Assembly (NCBI GenBank): GCA_965227265.1
Contig: OZ245738.1
Location: forward strand, 1,798,001-1,862,000
Reading direction: 5' to 3'
From: UBA2336 sp965227265
GTDB taxonomy: Bacteria > Bacteroidota > Bacteroidia > Cytophagales > Cyclobacteriaceae
Length of the DNA: 64,000 bases
The position numbers and the translations under genes were made by a program. How positions within the stretch are numbered: position 1 is the stretch's first letter; each line of letters begins with the position of its first letter. The notes beneath the pieces were generated by a model that worked only from the letters and a program-made list of their open reading frames with translations, had not been told where the DNA came from and searched no databases. Below, piece by piece: positions 39,830 to 49,465 of this stretch.

Positions 39830-41536
39830 CTATTTCTTTTCGTAGACAACTTTTCCACCAACAATCGTAGTCACAACTTCAGTCGAAAGAATCTCCTGAT
39901 CAGGAACAGTCATAATATCCTTTGAGAGGATTGTAAAATCCGCAAGCTTACCTTTTTCAATCGATCCTTTAAAATTCTCTTCAAAAGCTCCATACGCAGC
40001 ATCGAGCGTATACGAACGCAATGCCTGTTCGCGGGTCATTTTTTCTTCGGGCTCATAACCGCCTTCAGGTTCACCCTTTAATGTCATGCGCGTAACGGAA
40101 GCATAAAAACTTGGGATTGGATTGACAGGCTCAACCGGAGCATCTGTACCATTCACAATCTTAGCACCTGACTTCAGCAATGATTGCCACATGTAAGCAC
40201 CTTCTTTAATTCGCTTCTCTCCTAACCGTTCAATCGCCCAAGGCCTGTCGCTCGACATATGAATTGCCTGCATAGCTGGAATTACACCTAATGTGTCAAA
40301 GCGCGGAATATCTTTTGGATCAATGTGCTGCGCATGCTCAATGCGAAATCTTGAATCCTTAACCGTTGGGTTTTCCTTCATGGCTATTTCATATCGATCA
40401 AGAATTTCGCGATTGGTACGATCACCAATGGCATGTGAACAAACCTGGAAGCCTGCCTTCAACGCTTCTCGTGAAGTTGATAAGACTGTATCCATAGAAA
40501 GTGTAGCCATCCCCGAAAAATCCGGACGATCGGTGTAAGGCTCCAGCAGCCAGGCACCGCGCGATCCAAGTGCGCCATCGCAATGCAACTTAATGGAACG
40601 AATAGTAAGCCAATGAGCGGGATCAATTTCCGGTCCTTTCTTTAACCATTCATGAACTAAGTCGCGGTCAAATCCACTAACCATCACATAAAGTCTGACT
40701 CCGAGTTTACTTTCGTTCCGCAATTTTTTGTAAAACTCAATGCCTGCACGCGAGACACCTGCATCATGAAAGCTCGTAATGCCGTTACGAAAGCAAGCTT
40801 GCGTGGCGAGTTCAAAGGCTTGCCTGTCTTTTACAGAATCACTCTCCGGAATATGTGCAGTAAATAACGACATCGAGAGCTCGTTAAAAATTCCAGTAGG
40901 ATTGCCTAACTCATCACGGATAATCTCTCCACCTTCTCCCGCCTGATTTTTCAATTTTTCTTTCGATAGCAGATTAACGCCCGCTATCTCCATGGCTTTG
41001 GCGTTGGCGAATGCCGCATGTCCGCTCGCATGATAGAGAAGCACTGGATTATTAGGCGATACACTACTCAGTAACTCATGTGTTTGAAATCCTTTCACCA
41101 TTTTATCAGGCTTTACATTCCATTTATCCTGGTGCCAGCCTCTTCCCAATATCCATTGACCAGGCTGTATTTTCGCTACTGCGTCTTTTACCTTCGCGAC
41201 AAGTTCATCATAGCTTTTAACATTCATTAAATCGAGATTGATCTCACTATAGCCTATGCCCATAAAATGCGCATGACCTTCAATGAATCCGGGGATCATG
41301 GTGTTGCCCTTCAAATCAATAATCTTTGTATTCTCTCCAACCCATTCACGAGCTTCTTTTTCTGCTCCCGAAAACACGATTGTATCCGCATTAACAACAA
41401 CTGCTTCTACAACCGCTTGAGCATTATTCATGGTATAGATCTTTCCACCTGTTATTAATAAATCAGCAGGCTTCTTATCGTTACACGAAAACAATCCAAT
41501 CGCAACGAGGAGTATGATGAAAGAAAACTTGTTCAT
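39830..41536 (-). CDS. Amidohydrolase (YtcJ-like), lipoprotein
   Basis: The 568-residue metal-dependent hydrolase has a lipoprotein signal (MNKFSFIILLVAIGLFSC; ATG at 41536 chosen for this). The TIM-barrel metal site has GHAH (strand 1), SCHAIGDR, FRIEHAQHI and NGTDAPVEPVNP. It matches the amidohydrolase_3/YtcJ group, whose substrates are mostly unknown amides or formamides. It probably acts in the periplasm. It ends near a terminator shared with TerB. Confidence 0.9.
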   Translation of the reverse strand: MNKFSFIILLVAIGLFSCNDKKPADLLITGGKIYTMNNAQAVVEAVVVNADTIVFSGAEKEAREWVGENTKIIDLKGNTMIPGFIEGHAHFMGIGYSEINLDLMNVKSYDELVAKVKDAVAKIQPGQWILGRGWHQDKWNVKPDKMVKGFQTHELLSSVSPNNPVLLYHASGHAAFANAKAMEIAGVNLLSKEKLKNQAGEGGEIIRDELGNPTGIFNELSMSLFTAHIPESDSVKDRQAFELATQACFRNGITSFHDAGVSRAGIEFYKKLRNESKLGVRLYVMVSGFDRDLVHEWLKKGPEIDPAHWLTIRSIKLHCDGALGSRGAWLLEPYTDRPDFSGMATLSMDTVLSTSREALKAGFQVCSHAIGDRTNREILDRYEIAMKENPTVKDSRFRIEHAQHIDPKDIPRFDTLGVIPAMQAIHMSSDRPWAIERLGEKRIKEGAYMWQSLLKSGAKIVNGTDAPVEPVNPIPSFYASVTRMTLKGEPEGGYEPEEKMTREQALRSYTLDAAYGAFEENFKGSIEKGKLADFTILSKDIMTVPDQEILSTEVVTTIVGGKVVYEKK

Positions 41537-41603
41537 TGTTGAATAAATTATTAGACCTAATTTTAGGGATAATTTCACGGAAAACCCAAGCAACCGAAGT
41601 TTA

Positions 41604-43454
41604 GTGGTTGAATTGCCTGATATGCGCGAACGTCTTCAAATCATTTTACGGTTAGCTATCTTCTGGATGGTAGTGATGATCGTAGCGCGCGTTAGTTTTC
41701 TGGTTTACAATGCTGAGCTGTCAGCAGAACTCTCGTGGACTGATATTGCCAAATCAATGTTCTACGGTCTACGCATGGATGCCAGCATGACTGGGTACAT
41801 TCTTATGATTTCAGGTTTAATCCTAATCATTTCAGTTTACACACAACGAAAATGGATTGAGTATCTCTTGAATGGATTTAATATTCTCATGATACTTGCG
41901 CTTTGCATGGCTGTTGTTGCTGATATTGAATTGTACCATCATTGGGGTTTCCGGTTAAACACAACACCCTTATTCTATATGAGCTCAGAAGCTGTAGGAA
42001 GTGCAGGCACTGACGTAGTTATAAAGCTTCTTCTAATTCTTCTTGTACTGTTAACAGCTTTTGTGTTTTGTTACCTCAGGTTTATTTCAATTCATGCGTA
42101 TAGATTACAACCAACGATTAAAAAGACAGCGATCCCGATCTTTATCATATCTGCTTTAATGTTTATTCCGATCCGGGGTGGTTTTAGTGTTGCCACGATG
42201 AATGCTGGCCAGGTATACTTTCATAAGACAAACAATTTTGCGAACCATGCCGGCATTAATGTGCTTTGGAATTTTTTAAGCAGTCTGCAAAGCGATGTGA
42301 ATCTTCAATACCCGGAAGATTATTTCGATCAGGCACTTACAGAAACATACTTTAAGGCGCTTTATCCTGAGAATGATTCAACTCTTTCCGTTCTAAAAAC
42401 CAATAGGCCGAATGTTATTCTCATCATCGTTGAAGGTTTTACAGCAAACGTGATTGAATCGCTTGGCGGAAGAAAAGGTATTACTCCAAGTTTTAATCAA
42501 CTCAGCAAAGAAGGAATATTGTTTTCCAATTTTTACGCAAGCGGAGACAGAACTGATAAAGGATTGGTAAGTATTTTAAGTGCCTTCCCGGCACAAACTC
42601 AACGATCCATTATAAAATTTCCGGATAAAACTCAGAAGCTTAGCTACCTCAGTCGGAAGCTTGAAGAGCTTAACTATAAAACTTCATTTGTTTACGGTGG
42701 CGATGTTGACTTTGCGAACTATCATTCTTTTTTAACGTATGGAGGTTTTCAGCACATAACTTCTGATGATGATTTCGAAAGTGATTACAACACTTCGAAA
42801 TGGGGTGTGCATGATCAATATCTTTTTGATCAGGTAAAGAAAGAACTCGACACAACATCGCTAGCGCAGCCATTTTTTAAAACAATCCTTACCTTAAGCA
42901 GCCATGAGCCATTTGATGTTCCGCTCAAGCAAATTGCGGGTGAAGATGATGCTTCGTTGTTCTTAAACTCATGTTATTATGCGGACAAATGCCTGGGTGA
43001 GTTTATCACATATTGCAAGCAGCAACCCTGGTGGGATAATACCCTTATCATTATTACAGCTGATCATGGACACAGGTTACCAGATAAGATTGATTCACGC
43101 ATTCGTGAAAAATTTCACGTTCCGCTTCTCTGGTTAGGTGGAGCAATTAAAAAAGATACTGTTGTGAGTCGATACTCAGGCCACACCGATATTGCCAATA
43201 CATTGCTAGCTCAACTCGACAAGCCGTCACCTGATTTTATTTTTAGTAAAGATATTTTCGGTGACCATACGAAAGACTTCGCGATGTACGTTTTTATTGA
43301 TGGTTACGGATATCTTGATCCTAAACATTACATTGTCTATGATAACCCCGGAAAGCTTTACCTTCATAAAGTTGGTGTAACAAAGGAAGAAGACACATAT
43401 TCCGGAAGAGCATATTTACAAAAACTGTTTCTCGATTATAATTCAAAAAAATGA
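41604..43454 (+). CDS. LTA-synthase-family sulfatase-fold membrane protein
   Basis: The 616-residue protein has five N-terminal TM helices within ~190 residues and a sulfatase-fold domain outside. The metal site is IIVEGFTANVIESLGG with Thr as the likely catalytic residue, then YGGDVDFANYHSFL, and ITADHGHRLP. The family transfers phosphoglycerol or phosphoethanolamine to glycans or lipids; a Gram-negative host makes LTA itself unlikely. The start is GTG at 41604; an ATG at 41622 is also possible. The next gene overlaps the stop (ATGA). Confidence 0.88.
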   Translation: MVELPDMRERLQIILRLAIFWMVVMIVARVSFLVYNAELSAELSWTDIAKSMFYGLRMDASMTGYILMISGLILIISVYTQRKWIEYLLNGFNILMILALCMAVVADIELYHHWGFRLNTTPLFYMSSEAVGSAGTDVVIKLLLILLVLLTAFVFCYLRFISIHAYRLQPTIKKTAIPIFIISALMFIPIRGGFSVATMNAGQVYFHKTNNFANHAGINVLWNFLSSLQSDVNLQYPEDYFDQALTETYFKALYPENDSTLSVLKTNRPNVILIIVEGFTANVIESLGGRKGITPSFNQLSKEGILFSNFYASGDRTDKGLVSILSAFPAQTQRSIIKFPDKTQKLSYLSRKLEELNYKTSFVYGGDVDFANYHSFLTYGGFQHITSDDDFESDYNTSKWGVHDQYLFDQVKKELDTTSLAQPFFKTILTLSSHEPFDVPLKQIAGEDDASLFLNSCYYADKCLGEFITYCKQQPWWDNTLIIITADHGHRLPDKIDSRIREKFHVPLLWLGGAIKKDTVVSRYSGHTDIANTLLAQLDKPSPDFIFSKDIFGDHTKDFAMYVFIDGYGYLDPKHYIVYDNPGKLYLHKVGVTKEEDTYSGRAYLQKLFLDYNSKK

Positions 43455-44191
43455 TGCAAAAGTTAAAATGTCTTATACTGGTTATACTGATCACAACATC
43501 AGTTGTGCAGGCACAGCAGTTTGGACTTTCATTTTCCTACTTTATTCCAAAGAATGGTTATCTCTCCACTCCTATCAGTCCGTTTTCTATCCGGGGAGTT
43601 GGTGTTAATCTGACCAAGTTTCTTTCGCTGGAAACAGGCGGATCGTTATACCGCATGAGTGGACTGAATTTGAAAGATCTTCCGTTTGATAGCAAAGAAC
43701 CTTTGGTTGGACCAAATTTCACAATTTTTGTTCCGGTTGAACTGGTATTAATGCTAAAAGCTGGTCGCTTCGAATTTGATATTAAAGGCGGTGGCTTTTT
43801 CTTTTATGGATTTGGGAATAAGCTCAACTATGGAAATTTTGATCGTGCCATTCGTGAATTTGAAAATTGGCAAGTCGCGAATTCTGAGTTTACCTTCAGC
43901 AACAAGCCGGGTTTTGGCTATCATGCGGGAGTCGAACTAACACTGCCGGTAACAAGTCAGGTTGCAGTTTCACTTGAGACAAATTACCTGGTTGGCGAAG
44001 CCAAGTTTCCAATTGAAGGTACATACATTGGCGGAAATGATGGTGAACCGTTAACTACACGAACTGTTGATGAAGATTTTAAAGATTCCAAAATGGATTT
44101 CACCGGCCTTGAGTTTTCAATCAGTCTGCTATTTGATACTGGTGGTGGTCCTGCTCCGGGAAAGAAAAAAACTAAAAAAAGAAGAAGGTAA
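43451..44191 (+). CDS. Outer-membrane beta-barrel-like protein of unknown function
   Basis: The 246-residue exported protein has a signal (MMQKLKCLILVILITTSVVQAQ), alternating hydrophobic strands (FGLSFSYFIP, FTIFVPVELVLML) and ends with a basic tail GKKKTKKRRR after the strand LEFSISLLF. It resembles small OmpA-like/PorT-like barrels without a conserved domain. It overlaps the LTA-synthase-like gene by 4 bases and is likely co-expressed. The basic tail after the last strand is unusual for a barrel protein. Confidence 0.75.
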   Translation: MMQKLKCLILVILITTSVVQAQQFGLSFSYFIPKNGYLSTPISPFSIRGVGVNLTKFLSLETGGSLYRMSGLNLKDLPFDSKEPLVGPNFTIFVPVELVLMLKAGRFEFDIKGGGFFFYGFGNKLNYGNFDRAIREFENWQVANSEFTFSNKPGFGYHAGVELTLPVTSQVAVSLETNYLVGEAKFPIEGTYIGGNDGEPLTTRTVDEDFKDSKMDFTGLEFSISLLFDTGGGPAPGKKKTKKRRR

Positions 44192-44560
44192 TTACCGAGT
44201 AATCAACAAGCCGATCCAAACAGCAACTAATCCTGCTGCAATACTCACGAGTGTATAAACCATAGCTGTGGTTGTATTCCCGGAATTCATCAGTCTGACA
44301 TTTTCGAGTGCAAACGCTGAGAACGTAGTGAAGCCGCCACAAAAACCGGTGATCAAAAGAAACTTAAGATTTTGAGCTTCGGTTGTTTCTTGTGTTATCA
44401 ATCCAAAAATCAACCCTGCTAAAAAACAACCTGCAACATTCACGATAAAAGTTGCCAGTGGAAACGAGGCTGAATAGTATTTAATCGTAACAACATTCGT
44501 TAAATATCGGAGAATGCTTCCTGCGGCTCCGCCCAGTCCAACAAATAAAAGTTGCTTCAT
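44192..44560 (-). CDS. crcB: Fluoride exporter CrcB/Fluc
   Basis: The 122-residue four-TM protein forms a dual-topology dimeric fluoride channel. Signature residues are GGAAGSILRY at the N-terminus, FPLATFIVNVAG (with the conserved Asn) and GFCGGFTTFSAF (Na+ site and Phe box). No fluoride riboswitch is seen: it starts inside the CapA-like gene's end (4-base overlap). It is one base from the convergent gene. Confidence 0.94.
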   Translation of the reverse strand: MKQLLFVGLGGAAGSILRYLTNVVTIKYYSASFPLATFIVNVAGCFLAGLIFGLITQETTEAQNLKFLLITGFCGGFTTFSAFALENVRLMNSGNTTTAMVYTLVSIAAGLVAVWIGLLITR

Positions 44561-45702
44561 TGCTCTTCAGGTTTTAATGCTGCTGATTGCTTTACAGGCT
44601 GAGATCTGATTTCATCCAGATTAATATTATGCTTTTTAAAAAGCTTTCGTGAATCTTCTAGAAAAGTTTTAAAAGCGAGCTTTGAAGCTTCGTCTTTTAT
44701 AAAAGCAGTTGTATCCTGTTCGAAAGAAGGTACTGGCAATACATAATAATCTTTTTTAGTATCGGTCGTCCGGTAAACCCATTCGAGAATATAACCGGCA
44801 GAATCTATTTGTGTTGTCGCTACACTATCCTGAACAACTTTCATCAGATCAACTTTAAGCATCGCGCCTCCATTCTTGTACCGATCGCGCTGACCGCTAA
44901 CAAAATTACCGAGTGAGTACACGATCAACTGATCAGTCTCTTTTCTCCACTCCATTGGCTGCAACACGTGCGGATGTGCTCCGATCACAAGCTTCGCACC
45001 CAAGCGAAAACAAAACTCTGTTACATCCTTCTGCCATTTGGAAGGTAATGATTGATACTCCTGACCCCAATGCATGAACACAATGATCGCATCCGGTGAT
45101 GTCTCTTTTGCTTTTATAATGTCTTTCCGGATTATCGCTGTATCAATTGTATTAACAATGTTTGGTTTTGTTACCGGGATCCCATTTGTTCCGTAAGTAT
45201 AGTTTAACAAGGCAAAGCTAAAACCGTTCTTTTCAAAGAGCATGGGATAATCATTCATGCGCTCAACCGTATCCCGAAAAGTTCCTGTATGAATAATGTC
45301 AAGACTATCGAGCATCATAATGGTTCTATCAAGCCCTTTTTTTCCTCTATCCAAACAATGATTGTTTGCTGTTACCAGCACATCCATCCCTGCATCTTTT
45401 AATGTCAAGGCCAATTCATCCGGAGCGCTGAACTGTGGATAACCTTTGTAAGGCGGACCTGCAAGCGTTACTTCTAAATTACCAATCGCCAGATCAGCCG
45501 ATTGAATGTAAGGTTTAACAAATTCAAAACACGGGTTATAATCATATCGTTTGGAAGGAAGATCATATGCGGCCTTTATCTGTGAATCATGCTGCATCAG
45601 ATCTCCCAGAAACAAGAGTGAAATTCGGGTTGTATCCTGTGCATAGGTTGAAAAAATCAGGCTGCTGAATGCAATTGTCAGGACGAATTGAAAGTTCTTC
45701 AC
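44557..45702 (-). CDS. CapA-family metallophosphatase-like protein
   Basis: The 381-residue exported protein has a signal (MKNFQFVLTIAFSSLIFSTYAQ) and the CapA fold: LLFLGDLMQHD, ADLAIGNLEVTLAG, VTANNHCLDRG, FMHWGQEY, IGAHPHVLQP. These Asp/Asn/His residues form a calcineurin-like metal site. CapA proteins are tied to poly-gamma-glutamate or capsule handling. The C-terminus has an extra ~90 helical/basic residues. It is upstream of, and overlaps, crcB. Confidence 0.9.
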   Translation of the reverse strand: MKNFQFVLTIAFSSLIFSTYAQDTTRISLLFLGDLMQHDSQIKAAYDLPSKRYDYNPCFEFVKPYIQSADLAIGNLEVTLAGPPYKGYPQFSAPDELALTLKDAGMDVLVTANNHCLDRGKKGLDRTIMMLDSLDIIHTGTFRDTVERMNDYPMLFEKNGFSFALLNYTYGTNGIPVTKPNIVNTIDTAIIRKDIIKAKETSPDAIIVFMHWGQEYQSLPSKWQKDVTEFCFRLGAKLVIGAHPHVLQPMEWRKETDQLIVYSLGNFVSGQRDRYKNGGAMLKVDLMKVVQDSVATTQIDSAGYILEWVYRTTDTKKDYYVLPVPSFEQDTTAFIKDEASKLAFKTFLEDSRKLFKKHNINLDEIRSQPVKQSAALKPEEQ

Positions 45703-45746
45703 GAATGCTTATTTTTAATATCTTGTATATAATTCTTCTGTTCCCC

Positions 45747-46490
45747 ATGACAAAAATATCATTTCTGATTGCTTTTATGTCATTTGCAATCGGTACGAAT
45801 GCCCAGGACTTTCCGGAATTCGACAAGCTACAGTATACAACTTCGGACGACACTTTACTATATCGGCTATTAAAGCCTTCCGTTCAGAAAGAAAATGAAC
45901 GCTATCCGTTGGTCATCTTTCTTCATGGTTCAGGTGAACGTGGCAACGACAATGTTATAACCTTAAAGCACATTGCACCACTTTTTTTAACCGATAGCGT
46001 CAGGACAAAATATCCTTGCTTTGTTGTAGTTCCGCAATGTCCACCCAACGAAAACTGGACTTATCCAGACTGGTATCAGGAACCTAAGGAACCCATGAGC
46101 TCAGTTGTTGCGTTAATCGATTCACTGAAATCACTTCCTTTCATTGATAACACTCGCATTTATATCACAGGACTGTCGATGGGAGGTTACGGAACCTGGT
46201 ATTTGCTGACCAAGTATCCTGAAAAGTTTGCAGCTGCTGTGCCTATTTGTGGTGGAGGTGACACGCACCAGGTCGAAAAATTCAAGCATGTTCCGATTTG
46301 GAATTTTCACGGAGCCAAAGATGATGCTGTACCCGTTGAGCGTTCCAGAAGTATGATTCGGGCATTAAAGGATGTGGGTGCCAAACCTAAATACACGGAG
46401 TACAAAAAAGTTGGTCACGAAAGCTGGGTGAATGCCTGTCGTGAACCTGAATTACTTTCCTGGTTGTTCAGCCAAAAGATCTGGCAGTAA
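45747..46490 (+). CDS. Secreted esterase / phospholipase-like alpha/beta hydrolase
   Basis: The 247-residue exported hydrolase has a signal (MTKISFLIAFMSFAIGTNAQ; ATG at 45747 chosen over 45669). The core has FLHGSGERGNDN, the nucleophile elbow GLSMGGYGTW, Asp in FHGAKDDAVPVE and His in KVGHESWV. It is close to the phospholipase/carboxylesterase and PHB-depolymerase-like groups. It is transcribed divergently from the CapA-like gene 44 bases away. Confidence 0.88.
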   Translation: MTKISFLIAFMSFAIGTNAQDFPEFDKLQYTTSDDTLLYRLLKPSVQKENERYPLVIFLHGSGERGNDNVITLKHIAPLFLTDSVRTKYPCFVVVPQCPPNENWTYPDWYQEPKEPMSSVVALIDSLKSLPFIDNTRIYITGLSMGGYGTWYLLTKYPEKFAAAVPICGGGDTHQVEKFKHVPIWNFHGAKDDAVPVERSRSMIRALKDVGAKPKYTEYKKVGHESWVNACREPELLSWLFSQKIWQ

Positions 46491-46633
46491 ACTTTATAAA
46501 AGTGTTAAAATACAACCTGTTGATAATCAAGTAACTGTAATTTAACCGCCACTTTTCAAAACAAAAGTTAACATTACCATAACAACGCAACGGCATTTAA
46601 CGGTTAGATTGCGAGCCCAATTCAAGCGTCTAT

Positions 46634-48046
46634 ATGTTCGATCTGGAACTCTCGTACTCGATTCTTCTCATTATCTGTCTTATTGCTGCTTGCGCGTTTG
46701 AATTTGTAAACGGGTTTCACGATACAGCCAATGCTGTCGCTACGGTTATTTATACAAATTCACTCAAACCGTGGGCCGCGGTTATTTGGTCAGGAATTTT
46801 CAATTTTCTAGGAGTGTTGCTAGGCGGAATCGGGGTTGCAGTTGGCATTATCAATCTTCTTCCTGTAGAAACATTAATTGATCAAAATCTCGCGCACAGT
46901 TTGTCCATGATCATGGCATTGCTGATCAGCGCTATAACCTGGAATTTGTTAACCTGGTATTTCGGAATTCCCTGCTCCAGCTCTCATACATTACTTGGAT
47001 CGATCCTCGGTGTTGCTATTGCATATTCTCTTCTACCGGGCGTTACAGAAGCTCCGGTAAACTGGGAGAAAGCGTCACAAACCGGTATGTCATTACTGAT
47101 CTCGCCTATGTTTGGTTTTAGCATGACAATCATCCTCATGTTTATTCTAAAACGTGTAACGAAGAGAACTGAATACGGAGACAGTCTTTTTAAAGAACCC
47201 AAGAAAAATGCACCACCGCCAACCTGGATCAGAGGTATTTTGATCTTGACCTGTACCAGCGTGAGTTTCTCACACGGCTCTAACGATGGTCAAAAAGGTG
47301 TTGGCCTTGTTATGCTAATTTTGATTGGAATTGTGCCTGCATATTTTGCATTGGATAGAGACTTCACCCCCGCTACGTTAACAACTCCAATAACACGAAT
47401 TGAACAAATTCTGAAATCTGTTGATGGCACTCCGCTCTCAGATCCGGATCACAAAAAGCTAAACACAACCATTGAGCTTAATGATAATCTGAAGGCGCTC
47501 GTTGCTTCAACCGCAACCGTTTCAAGTATTGCCAAAGAAAAGCGTTTTGAAGTTCGTAAGGACATCATGTTAATTGAGCGTAACATCAAGTCTCTTTTAA
47601 AGAAACCTGAATTACGGATGAGTGAAGCCGAACGAACGATCCTGACTGATCAAACAAAATCGCTTCGCAAAATGATTGACTACTCACCTACCTGGGTAAT
47701 TTTAATGATTGCGATATCACTTGGAGTTGGTACTATGATCGGCTGGAAACGAATCGTAAAAACGATCGGGGAAAAAATTGGTAAAGAACATCTCACCTAC
47801 GCACAGGGTGCAAGCGCTGAATTAGTTGCGGCCAGTACAATCGGTGTGTCAACGTATCTTGGTCTTCCGGTAAGTACAACGCATGTACTTTCTTCAGGTA
47901 TTGCCGGAAGTATGGTTGCCAACAAGGGTATTAAAAACCTTCAGGCCGATACAGTAAGAAACATTCTTATTGCCTGGTTCCTGACCTTACCTATTGTTAT
48001 GCTCATGGCAGGAGCATTATTCCTGCTGTTCCGCGCAATCTTTTAG
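46634..48046 (+). CDS. Low-affinity inorganic phosphate transporter (PiT)
   Basis: The 470-residue sodium- or proton-coupled phosphate carrier has duplicated Pit signatures: FEFVNGFHDTANAVATVIYT near the N-terminus and ELVAASTIGVSTYLGLPVST near the C-terminus, plus SHGSNDGQKGVG. A soluble segment of ~120 residues (about 230-350) interrupts the two halves, containing the helical and coiled stretch TKSLRKMIDYSP. The next gene encodes an OprP-type porin, which suggests a coordinated phosphate uptake module. Confidence 0.93.
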   Translation: MFDLELSYSILLIICLIAACAFEFVNGFHDTANAVATVIYTNSLKPWAAVIWSGIFNFLGVLLGGIGVAVGIINLLPVETLIDQNLAHSLSMIMALLISAITWNLLTWYFGIPCSSSHTLLGSILGVAIAYSLLPGVTEAPVNWEKASQTGMSLLISPMFGFSMTIILMFILKRVTKRTEYGDSLFKEPKKNAPPPTWIRGILILTCTSVSFSHGSNDGQKGVGLVMLILIGIVPAYFALDRDFTPATLTTPITRIEQILKSVDGTPLSDPDHKKLNTTIELNDNLKALVASTATVSSIAKEKRFEVRKDIMLIERNIKSLLKKPELRMSEAERTILTDQTKSLRKMIDYSPTWVILMIAISLGVGTMIGWKRIVKTIGEKIGKEHLTYAQGASAELVAASTIGVSTYLGLPVSTTHVLSSGIAGSMVANKGIKNLQADTVRNILIAWFLTLPIVMLMAGALFLLFRAIF

Positions 48047-48139
48047 GTCCTTTTTCTTTAGCGACTGTTCCGGGCATCTGAATTTGGCACTCAGAAACAT
48101 TACAATTATTTTCGGGGCAATCTCTCTGAAACCCCTACT

Positions 48140-49369
48140 ATGAAAAGATTGTTACCCGTTGCAATTCTGCTAATGCTATTCTCCTTTCCAGCATTTGCTC
48201 AACTCGGATCTCAAGTACCTTATTTTACCTACGGAAAAGGATTGGGCATTATGTCGCCTGATAGTCTTTTTCTGATGAACATTCGTTTTAGAATGCAAAA
48301 CCGGGTTGGAATGGAAACCATAAGCGCATCCGACTGGGAACCGGATGTTATCGAAGGCCGGGTTAGAAGGCTTCGCTTGCGTTTTGATGGTTACGTTTAT
48401 AACCCAAAACTTACCTACGTTCTTCAGCTTTCTTTCTCCAGAGGTGATATTGATTATGAGGACAGCGGATTCCCGAACATCATCCGCGATGCGATGGTGA
48501 TTTATAATTTCAACAAACATTTTGCCTTGGGTATTGGTCAAACAAAACTGCCTGGCAACCGTCAGCGTGTTAATTCATCGGGTGATTTACAATTGCCCGA
48601 TCGTTCTATTGTAAACTCAGAATTCAATATTGATCGTGACTTTGGCGTTCAAGCTTACTATCGTAATGCAATAAAGGGCTTCAACTTTGTTCTTCGCGGA
48701 GCAGTTAGTTCAGGAGACGGAAGAAACTTCAATAATGCCGGAACATCGTCAACTACTTCATCCGATATTGCTGTAAACGGTTTATGTTACACCGGAAGAA
48801 TTGAATTACTTCCGTTCGGAGAATTCACGAACAACGGAGATTATTTTGAAGGCGATCTGGCCCGTGAACCTAAGCCCAAAGTTTCGATTGGCGGTGGATT
48901 CTCGAACAACGAAAATGCTAAACGTTCTGGCGGTCAACTCGGAAAATATTTATTTGAATCGCGCGATATTGAAACAACTATGTTTGATCTTCTTTACAAA
49001 CATAACGGCTGGGCATTTGCCGGTGAGTTTCTGAGGCGTTACGCGCGCGATCCGATTACTGTCAATCCCGATGACGTTACGGCAGAACAACACGTATATG
49101 CTGGAAATGGTCAGAACTACCAAGGAAGCTATTTATTCAGGAGTAATTATGAATTGGTTACGCGCTACTCAGTTGTTGTACCTGACAATGATATTCAAAC
49201 ATTAGAACCAAAGCTTGAGCAATACACGATAGGCGCAACCAAATATCTACGCGGACATAGGGTAAAACTTCAAACAGAATTTACCTATGCAAAAGACACT
49301 TGGTTGAAAGGATTAGATGAGGATCATGAATACTTTATAATGCGGTTCCAGATTGAGGTGGGAATTTAA
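48140..49369 (+). CDS. Phosphate-selective porin O/P family
   Basis: The 409-residue outer-membrane porin has a signal (MKRLLPVAILLMLFSFPAFAQ) and a 16-strand-type barrel, with RVRRLRLRFDGYVYNPKLTY (an Arg-rich stretch typical of OprO/P), FALGIGQTKLPGNRQR and a C-terminal strand ending FIMRFQIEVGI. It likely passes phosphate or pyrophosphate. It is 93 bases downstream of the PiT gene on the same strand. Confidence 0.9.
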   Translation: MKRLLPVAILLMLFSFPAFAQLGSQVPYFTYGKGLGIMSPDSLFLMNIRFRMQNRVGMETISASDWEPDVIEGRVRRLRLRFDGYVYNPKLTYVLQLSFSRGDIDYEDSGFPNIIRDAMVIYNFNKHFALGIGQTKLPGNRQRVNSSGDLQLPDRSIVNSEFNIDRDFGVQAYYRNAIKGFNFVLRGAVSSGDGRNFNNAGTSSTTSSDIAVNGLCYTGRIELLPFGEFTNNGDYFEGDLAREPKPKVSIGGGFSNNENAKRSGGQLGKYLFESRDIETTMFDLLYKHNGWAFAGEFLRRYARDPITVNPDDVTAEQHVYAGNGQNYQGSYLFRSNYELVTRYSVVVPDNDIQTLEPKLEQYTIGATKYLRGHRVKLQTEFTYAKDTWLKGLDEDHEYFIMRFQIEVGI

Positions 49370-49465
49370 AATCAATAAGGGTTAACTGGATCAAATTCTT
49401 TATCAAAGTCGTAGTCAAGCGATGGTTCTATCCTATCTTTACAGTATTACTTAATAACTTTATTC

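Noticed and set aside
41604..41621. Certain start of the LTA-synthase-like gene
   Set aside because: GTG at 41604 and ATG at 41622 are both possible; the upstream one was listed but I cannot decide from sequence alone.
45703..45746. Fluoride riboswitch for the capA-crcB unit
   Set aside because: The gap to the divergent esterase gene is only 44 bases and shows no pseudoknot-like pattern; crcB itself has no leader.
46491..46633. Pho box upstream of the phosphate transporter
   Set aside because: TTTAACCG/TTTAACGG and GTTAA-type motifs are present but do not form regular direct repeats that I could call a PhoB site.
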